From contig OY987245.1 in NCBI GenBank assembly GCA_963920765.1, forward strand, positions 2,434,727 through 2,498,726: a stretch of 64,000 bases of DNA, given 5' to 3'. Within the stretch, counting starts at the first letter, position 1, and each line of letters begins with the position of its first letter. This DNA comes from Ulota crispa. Taxonomy: Eukaryota > Streptophyta > Bryopsida > Orthotrichales > Orthotrichaceae. This document shows, one piece after another, positions 56,360-64,000 of the stretch. Both the position numbers and the translations under genes were made by a program. Under the pieces are notes generated by a model that saw only the letters and a program-made list of their open reading frames with translations, did no database searches and had not been told where the DNA came from.

Positions 56360-56760
56360 CTTTCAAGCCAGGGATTTTTTGGGTTTTCTGACCAATGGCT
56401 TTGTGGCATTCTTTGAAAATGGTTTGTAGCTTGCTAGTTCCATCCCAATTTTTGGTTGGGGTTCAAGATGGCCCCTATGCATGGATTTTTGCAGCATCAT
56501 GGCTTTAATGATGAAATTAAGGAGAGCTAGTACAATCAACTTGTTGATGGTGCTTTTGGATTTGTCTCATCATAAAATTTTGGCATCAATTCTCAATTTG
56601 ATAAGAATTTTATGAGAGCCTAGGCTGCAATGCAATTTTCATTATTGCAATTTGACATTTTTTGAATATTTTTCCACCTTTCCTTGAAGCTCACCTCTTC
56701 TTTTTTTTGAGGCAATTGGGCCTTTCATTGCCCAAAAAAAAAACCATGCTTTCAAGGGTA
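56360..56760. repeat. Dispersed repeat, uninterrupted copy
   Basis: An inverted relative of 19300-20480. Here the TTAA at 56517-56520 is single and the two flanks are contiguous, so this is the empty-site form for element T1. Confidence 0.75.
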
Positions 56761-57605
56761 CGTGCAAAGGCATATGACAAGTGACTCAACGAACCTTAAA
56801 GCACAGAGCTATGAACATGGCTTCTTCATCTCGGGCTTTGAAGGGGAACATCTTTCGCCTTTGTTACCTGGAGACTACACGGAAACCAAAACCTACGGCC
56901 ATTAAAGTCAGTTTGAATGAATGTCTCAGAAAAATTACTAGATGCACCTTCATGTTGGTGGTAGCCAAGTGCAAAGATTAAAGAATGCGCAACACTTGAA
57001 ACAACAAAAGCATTGCAACCACCAATTAACTTGGGGGGAGGGGCAACATTTTGGCACATGCAAAAGGGGCCCTCAAATGGGCTTCAAGTTTTTCCTGCAA
57101 GTATGGACTTCAAAACCTAGTGAAGAAGCTATCATTGTACCACCTCATTAATGTTTTGTTACTTTTGGGTGTACGAAATGTGGGCAATGTGGAAACTCAC
57201 ATTTTATAGTACTTCTAAAGCACTAGTGTATTCTCTTTGAGCAAAGTAGTAATTTTGTCACAAAATATGATGAATAGTCAATTAATGGCCTCATTCTTCT
57301 TGTAATGAAATAACAAAGTTTGTTTTACCTGTTTAGAGCAAGTTGTTAAGCAGTTTTAAAGATAGACGAATCTATTTCTTTAAAGAACGAAGTAGGTAGT
57401 CTTTATAATATTAAGAATACACTTTTTAATTAGTTTCAAAATGGATAAATCATTAATTACAAATTTGATGTCGATGAAATGCTAGCATTTATTGTCAAGC
57501 TCACTAAGGCATTATGCTCAACTAGTATAGGCACCCGTTGGTCCGATGGGACGTAAAATAAGATCAAGCCCAATTACGCATAATATTTCCTCCATAAGAG
57601 AATAA
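56761..57605. other. Intergenic, nothing recognised
   Basis: Short open frames at 56781-57151 without domains; no repeat boundary identified. Confidence 0.4.
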
Positions 57606-57970
57606 GGGCGGCTTCACTCTATGGCCGAAGGTCAAGAGGCCATCAGTTTGCACCAATCAGATTGCACAAAATTGGGAGTCTGGCCACTCAAGCCTTCACA
57701 CTAAAGGCCAAACTCCAAAGGCCATCATCCACCATTTGCTTACATGGCAGCACTTTATCATTTAAGGTTGATGGCTTTTCAAAGGGAAGTTTGGGTTTAG
57801 CAAAAATGGAGACCCAAACTATGGGCGAGAGGCCATCAATTTTAGCATTTATTGCTGTGAGTTTCAGCATTTAATGTCTATTTTCAGCAAATTTTCTTGG
57901 CCTCTCGGCAAAGTTTGGTCACTCGATTTGAGGACCTCTCAACTTGGCCAATCATAGTGTGAAGCCGCCC
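57606..57970. mobile_element. Tourist-like (PIF/Harbinger) MITE
   Basis: The ends GGGCGGCTTCACTCTATGG and, in inverse, GGGCGGCTTCACACTATG are flanked by TAA on each side (57603-57605 and 57971-57973). It is 365 bp. The interior has repeated GGCCATC/GAGGCC motifs. Confidence 0.85.
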
Positions 57971-57979
57971 TAATTCATA

Positions 57980-58420
57980 CTTTTTGTCATCACAATCCAA
58001 TTTCAAATTTTACCCATGCATTAAACATTTGTTTTTGTTTACAAAACATTCCCTTGCAGCAAGCATTTTTTGTTCAATACCCATAGAGTTTTTTACCCAC
58101 GCAATAAAAAGAATGTCACAAATTTTCACACAAAAACATATTATTTATTTTCTACCAAAACAAATTTTTTACCCACGTAATAATTATTTGTGCAACATTT
58201 TAGTATATTTTTGTTTTTTACCCACTCAATTTTGTTACATTTTTTATTATTTACACGCATTTTTTACACATAAGTTTTTTTACCCATACGTTTTTTTCTC
58301 ATGCAAGTTTCTACTTAAGCAGATTTTTACCTATGCAAATTTCTTATCCAACCAAGATTTTATCCATGCAAGTATTTTTATCCGTGACATAAAAAGATTG
58401 CAGTAAAAAGATCGCCATAA
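57980..58420. repeat. Degenerate short tandem repeat, TTTTTACCCAYG-type
   Basis: Units of the type TTTTTACCCACGCAA recur at irregular spacing of 20-60 bp for over 400 bp, giving one strand a strong T/C bias and a spurious 140-codon open frame. Confidence 0.65.
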
Positions 58421-58681
58421 GGGTAAATTGTATTCTATTATATAGATAGACTAGTGGACTTGTGCACCCTTTGGGCCACTTCAAACACATAAGTTAAGGG
58501 TGAATGCTTTAATCATGATTTGTTTGTTGTTTATTTTAATCATTTAGTCTAATCACGCTTATCGTTTTGTTTAGTTTAATTGTTTGTTGCTTGCTTAATC
58601 ATGTCATGTTGTAGCTTACTTTAATCATTTCTTGCTTATTTTACTTGTTTTTGTGATAGGTAAGGCTAATTGTTTTTTTAA

Positions 58682-59124
58682 GGGAATTGATATGTGCACA
58701 CCGGGGTTAATATTTGCACACTCTCCTAGGAGGTAAATTGTAGATTTCTACCATCAAAAAGCTAAATTGAGAAATTTGAATTCAGATTTGGAGTTAGAGA
58801 CCATGGTTTACTCTAGAACCATTAAAAATAAAAATAAAAAAAAATAAAAAAAATAAAAAAAAAATTGCAATTAAACAACACTCAATGAAAAAGCTTAGCT
58901 AGGGGAAAAATACTTACTTTTACTTTTGTTTGTAAAAACATATAAGCTTTTTCATTGGGTGTTGTTCAATTGCAAACTTTTTATGGTTCTAAAGTAAACC
59001 ATGGTCTCTAAGTCCAAATCTGAATTCAAAATTCTCAAATTCAGATTTTTGATGGTAGAAATCTACAATTTACCTCCCAAAGGGGTGTGAAAATATAACC
59101 CCCGGTGTGCACATATCAATTCCC
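58682..59124. mobile_element. Foldback MITE, copy 3 of 3
   Basis: The ends GGGAATTGATATGTGCACA and TGTGCACATATCAATTCCC are exact inverses. The arms are complementary. An A-rich AAATAAA tract near 58826-58862 makes this copy longer than the others. Poly(T)/TTTTTTA sequence on both sides may be the target duplication. Confidence 0.88.
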
Positions 59125-59190
59125 TTTTTTAATCATTTTTTTAATGTGTGACAGGTGAGATATCAATCCAAGAACTTTATAATTATTTTT

Positions 59191-59636
59191 AGGGGAAATT
59201 ACAAACAGGGGCACAAAATTGAAAAATATTACAAATAGGGGCATAGTTTCAAAATAATTACAAATAGGGACGCAATTTCAGAATAACTTGTAAGTTTTTG
59301 TAATTTTTTTGGGTTTGAACATTGATAGGTCTAGATATATCAATAATGTCACACCAAATGTTAGCTAATTTCCAAAAAACTTAAAGGGCTCTTCAAATCA
59401 AGTCTAAATAAAGAAATTTTAGCAAAGGGGCTGGCAATTTTTAAAAAGACCTCTAAGTTTTTAGAAAGTTAGCTAACATTTCATGTGATATATCTAAATC
59501 AACCAATGTCCATACCAAACAAAATTACAGAACTTACGAATTATTTTCAAATTGCGCCCCTATTTGTAATTATTTTGAAAATGTGCCCCTATTTGTAATA
59601 TTTTTCATTTTTATGCCCCTATTTGTAATTTTCCCT
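59191..59636. mobile_element. Foldback element with ACAAATAGGGGCA subrepeats
   Basis: Each arm contains three direct copies of about 30 bp with the core ATTACAAATAGGGGCA, and the arms are inverse to each other. The middle (59335-59520) matches the arms of the element at 37991-39130 and provides the uninterrupted target of T8. Confidence 0.75.
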
Positions 59637-60242
59637 TATTTTTATCACCCCCATGGCCCCATGCATGCCCCCATGGCCCATGTGCAATTTTATCATGCAA
59701 TCCCCTCTTAACTAATACATACATATAGACACCCTATTCTATTATAGAAAGAAGACTGGAATTCAATTTGCATTGAAGAAATCTTCATAATTTCCAAATG
59801 CTAAAAGTACGAAGTCACAATATCTTATGAAAAATTCAACAAAATATCCATTTTCAATCTCAACAATCATCATAATAAGAGCATAAATTTATCTTTTCAC
59901 AATGAAAAAAATTTGGTTCAATTCTCTGATCTAAACGTAGTTGCAAATTTATGTGTCTTCATTTTATGCATGCCATTTTGAGGTTCATTAGAATACAATT
60001 TTTTTAAACTACATAACACAACATTACCGTAATACGGCAATTTTATAGTTGACCCACCGAGTCATGTTAAAGAGCAAGAACATACCATTTGTACAAAAAT
60101 GAACTCTCACGAAGGTAATGACTGTGGAATATTTGCCTCTGTCAAGAGCTATCTATCTAAGATTTGAGATGGTGTATCTTTGTTAGATAATCACCAAACA
60201 CGGACTTGTGCTGCTCAACATAATTTCACATCGAGGCATATT
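59637..60242. other. Intergenic, nothing recognised
   Basis: AT-rich sequence without supported features. Confidence 0.4.
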
Positions 60243-60362
60243 AACGCCATATTCATTAAATTGGGAATTTTGTAACATTTTGGGATTAAGATGACCACCT
60301 TAAACCGAGCATTAGGGTACAACTTGGGAATCTGATTTTCCCAATTTAATGGATATGGCGTT
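60243..60362. mobile_element. 120-bp AACACCATAT-family MITE, uninterrupted
   Basis: The ends AACGCCATATTCATTAAAT and, in inverse, AACGCCATATCCATTAAAT are flanked by ATATT (60238-60242 and 60363-60367). In reverse orientation it aligns with both flanks of T3 in 44736-45493. Confidence 0.88.
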
Positions 60363-60838
60363 ATATTCCTCATCCGGCATCACAAATCACACTCAGAAGC
60401 AACGTAAATATTGCCGATCCTGCTCAGAGAATTCTCTAATTTCTTTTTTTGGGTTCACCAACAATTCTTTCCAGAAAAGAGCATTCTGAAGAAATGCCGA
60501 GGGCTCGTCAGGCAAGATATCAGCACGTCGTTCCCCTGCCACTTCTGCGACACAACTGCAGCTTTCGGAGCTTGCAATGGGGTCACCACAGTGCACAACT
60601 GCACGCCGAATGCACCAATGGTTTGGTGGAATTGGAAGTTGGTGAAATGATGGATGAGTGGTCAACCATGTTCCTGAGTGAGTGAGAGTGTGGAGTACAT
60701 GCATGCAGGACTCTGTACAGTACTGTACTGTACAAGCTTTCGGAGTAGATAATGAAGTAATTATGGTCGTATCTTTGAGATGATCGGCGTTAAAGGCATC
60801 ATGATGAAGGATGAGGTTGAGGTCGGCCGACCTTGCAT

Positions 60839-60869
<31 letters not shown>

Positions 60870-61175
60870 CTCGTGCATGCCACCCAGGGCCACACAGAGC
60901 CAAGCCACATGGAGTACCGGACAATCTCTCAGGGCGGTGCACAATTGCACACTGCACACTGTGTCCCACATCTCCACTCTGCATCTCCCAGCCAATGCCA
61001 CTGGCCCGTACGCAATCGGCTTGGTGTAAGGTACTGCACACACCAGCTTCTCAACTCAGGTGTTCAAAAAGTTTCAGTGAATGTACAAACAATTGAAAAG
61101 AAAAAGATATTATTATGTTAATATGGGTCACTGCACACAACACATTGAGTAGGTAGTATGGACATGAAGTTTAAA
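60363..61175. other. Intergenic with a (TA)n run
   Basis: GC is moderate, with a TA microsatellite at 60839-60865 and a GTACTGTACTGTAC palindrome near 60718-60733. Open frames on both strands have no recognisable domain. Confidence 0.4.
60839..60865. repeat. (TA)n microsatellite
   Basis: About 13 TA dinucleotides followed by CTCTCTC. No element abuts this one. Confidence 0.9.
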
Positions 61176-62107
61176 CCCCTAAAGGACCGTTGTCTTTTCG
61201 GGGGACAGGTGGGAGTTCGGGCATGTACCTTTGGATAAGTTACTTTGTGTGATTTTCTAAAACTTTTATTGAAGATGGGGAATTCAAAGATCTAAGTAGG
61301 CATTTGATTTTTTCCTCATTCCGACAATTATTGAATAATTTACACAAGAATTTCTGAAATTTTGGGGAGGATTGCCCGCCTGAGCAGCCCAACAACTTCT
61401 TTATAAAAAAAATTAAATTAAATTACATTTTGGAATTGGTTCTTTAGATTATTTTAATAGGTGAGAAGCTTTGAATCATTCAATTTCAATCAATGAGATG
61501 AAAGTTATGAGGAGTTTTTGTTTGCGGGCAATTATGGATTCTCTACTCTAAAAATAAACTTTGAAGACCTTTATTTTACTCAATTTTCAATATTTTGGAA
61601 AAAAATTAAACCTAAGGAAGAAGATTGTTTATCACAACATTATCTCTGTTGGGATTAGCATTTTTCATTCCCATAATTAAATTCTTGACAATTTAGTGTT
61701 TTGACTCTTTCTCTACTTCTTTTTACTTACTATTTTTTCCCATGTATTGTATAGTTCCAATTGATTTGAAAATTCTCCCACACATACCTTACTTGGTCTC
61801 CTACATGGGAAAAATAAAAAAGCAAAGTTGCCTAGAGCAACTTTTTTGTTATAAGAGTGGTCAAAGGCTTCTGAAATTTTGGGGCAGCATGAAAAAAAAC
61901 TTTTCTTTTCACTTTAGATGTAAATATCTCACTCATCTCCATTTGGAATGACCTAATTTTTTTTCCACAAGTACCTAATCTAGTCTAGGGCAAGATCTTA
62001 TAGTTGGGTTCCCCAAATTTAAAAAAAAAAATACCTTCTTACTAATCCCCTCAAAAGTGGCAATTTTGAGTGATTTTCACTGAAAAAATGGCTCTGTCCT
62101 TTAGGGG
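61176..62107. mobile_element. TTAA-flanked element T6
   Basis: It has ends CCCCTAAAGGACCG and, in inverse, CCCCTAAAGGACAG, with TTAA on the right (62108-62111). On the left, TTAA is followed by one extra A. It is homologous to T10 along most of its length and shares interior sequence with T2. Confidence 0.72.
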
Positions 62108-62154
62108 TTAAAAAGAAAAATCTAATCTAAAACATATCATAAGGACACTCTTAA

Positions 62155-62384
62155 TCCCTAAGCGCCCAGAGTTGTTTTAGGGTTTAGGAGAAAATGGGGT
62201 GTTTAATGGCCTCCAGAGCTTGGAAAATTACATCCAGAAAAAGTGATCATAGGAGTTGAAAAAGGACTACCTTCTTTGCTAATTAGGACCAACCACAATT
62301 GTTTTCACCAAACAAATCAAGAGAAAAAGTGAGATCAAGTTGTGGTCCCAAGCGACAGGATCTCGTCGCTAGGGCGCTCAGGGG
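62155..62384. mobile_element. TTAA-flanked element T7, 230 bp
   Basis: It has ends TCCCTAAGCGCCC and, in inverse, CCCCTGAGCGCCC, with TTAA at 62151-62154 and 62385-62388. It is the shortest member and is clearly non-coding. Confidence 0.8.
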
Positions 62385-64000
62385 TTAAGAGATTAGATTT
62401 CAAATCTTAAACATTTTCTGAAGGTGATTATCCTAACATTAAAATCACTGTAGAAGGAATTTTGAGGCTTTTTGAAAATTGATGTTAAAGGGAAAGATGT
62501 GCATATGTCTGTTTCCTGCATTTTTGTGCAATCAAATTGCATAAATTCATCATCAATACTTTTTAGTTAATTACCAATTAAAACCATGAATTTTATTTAA
62601 AGTAATTCATCAAAAGTAGGGTTTTGATTTTTTGGAACTCAAAATTTGGTATGCTTGATTGGAATTGTGTAAGAATTAAAGATCAATAATACAAGATACA
62701 AAAATGTCAATTGTATTCTACAAAAGGCTATTTTTTAGTGATAGAATAGGGTAAGTGTAAAGATTTGCAAGGATACTCTACATTGGTTTTACTATTTTCT
62801 TACAAATTAGATTCAATTTCATTTATGGAGACAAGAATATTTCATATTTCATCTTAAAATAAATATTCATCCAAAATAGAAGTTTCATTTGCAATTAGTT
62901 GTTTATCCATTGCACACGAGGCGGGAAGGGGGTAATGGTCCAATCCGGAATGCAAGTATCCCAATCCTGTTGATTGCCCCGGATTATTACCGTACATACT
63001 TTAAAAAATATACTTTTCCATTAGTAAATGGCTACCCACGTGATGTCACACGTGGATGCACTCTTGACATCAAAAGTCCAATGTGGCAGGAACTAAGAAT
63101 TGTTTGTTCCATCATGTTCAAATTAATGCGTCCACTTCAACAAGTAAAGAGAACCATTACAAGGGATTTAGACCCAAGAATGGGCCCCCTCCCCCAAAAC
63201 TATGGGAATTTTGGGAATATTTTTACAACACTTTCATGTAAGCAATTTGGAGCAGTATGACATGGCATTAATGCGACCACGTTAGACATTATTATTTAAT
63301 TATTATTTTTGGAAGAAAAAAAAACTTTTTTTTGCCTTTTTTTTATTTTTTTAGTATTTTATTATTTTTCTAATGACCAGCATTGGGAACATCCAAACTC
63401 ACATCCCTTTCTTGGGTCCAAACCCCTTGTAATGATATTTTTACCAAATTGGCTGCTATCTCAAATTTGTTCTTTCCTAATAGTGAAATTCTCCAAAATG
63501 TGCATCCATGTTGACATTTCTAAATGACTTGGAATTTGGGAAGTTTAGTATCCAAAGTTACAAATTCTCACTTTCAACTCTCTACTAATCAAATTCTAAG
63601 GTTTTGGTGGAATTTTAAGATTCACAAGCAATTTGCACTAAGTCCCAAGTGTTACTAAAATCTTAGAAGCTCATCGACCAAGGATGAAAACAAGAGCTTA
63701 CATCTTCACATCATGTCCCACATCCTAGCCCCACTAAATCCTCAAAATTTAATTGTTTGAGTTGTCAAAAATTGGAAATTATGTTGTAGGTTCACACCAT
63801 GTCTTCAGTTCCAATTTTTGGTTCACTTAACAACGCATACATGATCGCACTTTTGAAAATTTTGGCATGAACATGTAAGGACATTGCTTCCAAAAAATTA
63901 GACATTGCAAAAATAGGAATTAGGTTTGGGAGCCAAGTTCCAATGATTGTATTTCACATAAGAGATTCAAAACTCTTATAATAATATTTTTATTTGCCCC
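62385..64000. other. Right flank, no gene recognised
   Basis: The segment 62460-62660 resembles one arm of the foldback at 51960-52852. An open frame at 62889-63260 has no domain I recognise. The remainder is AT-rich. Confidence 0.4.

Noticed and set aside
57984..58406. 140-codon plus-strand frame
   Set aside because: It arises from the degenerate TTTTTACCCA repeat and has no protein-like composition.
60393..61043. 216-codon minus-strand frame
   Set aside because: It runs through the (TA)n microsatellite (alternating Ile/Tyr) and has no domain.
62889..63260. 123-codon plus-strand frame
   Set aside because: No recognisable domain and composition not clearly coding; kept only as an unassigned note in the flank entry.

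Overview
The window is nuclear DNA of a land plant. The genes have spliceosomal GT-AG introns, a germin-like cupin pair, a plant AAA-ATPase with an AAA-associated N-terminal domain, and a nucleus-encoded mitochondrial ribosomal protein. A plant telo-box is also present. The background is very AT-rich, while several genes are GC-rich (both germin genes and the 11713-12819 gene). Together with a dense load of miniature inverted-repeat elements, this fits a non-seed plant such as a bryophyte or lycophyte. The lineage is an inference and I cannot fix it from the sequence.

Genes, left to right. (1) 1569-3917 (-): mitochondrial ribosomal protein uS9m, rebuilt as four exons in consistent phase. (2) 7578-10613 (-): at least seven exon-like blocks encoding a multi-pass membrane protein that I do not recognise. 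(3) 11713-12819 (-): a GC-rich single-exon gene for an unrecognised membrane-anchored protein with two Cys-His repeats. (4) 21647-25471 (+): a four-exon BCS1-like AAA-ATPase with an unusual C-terminal tail. (5) 27601-28275 (-) and 46011-46682 (+): two nearly identical germin-like proteins in opposite orientation, 18 kb apart, with unrelated promoters. No rRNA, convincing tRNA, CRISPR or operon-like structure is present.

Most of the rest is mobile DNA without any transposase. The most interesting group is a set of 0.2-1.6 kb elements ending in 5'-CCCCTAA...TTAGGGG-3' and flanked by TTAA. For three of them the window also holds a related sequence lacking the insert. These comparisons show precise insertion with a 4-bp TTAA (or CTAA) duplication, as in piggyBac-type transposons. 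These elements insert into, and are hosts for, a second family with ends AACACCATATTCATT and 4-5 bp duplications. Other families are Stowaway-like (TA), PIF/Harbinger-like (TTA/TAA), elements abutting (TA)n microsatellites, and three copies of a 0.4 kb foldback.

The right half (36.9-62.4 kb) is a mosaic of nested elements with one germin gene embedded in it. The left part (1-28 kb) carries the remaining genes, with elements mainly between them.
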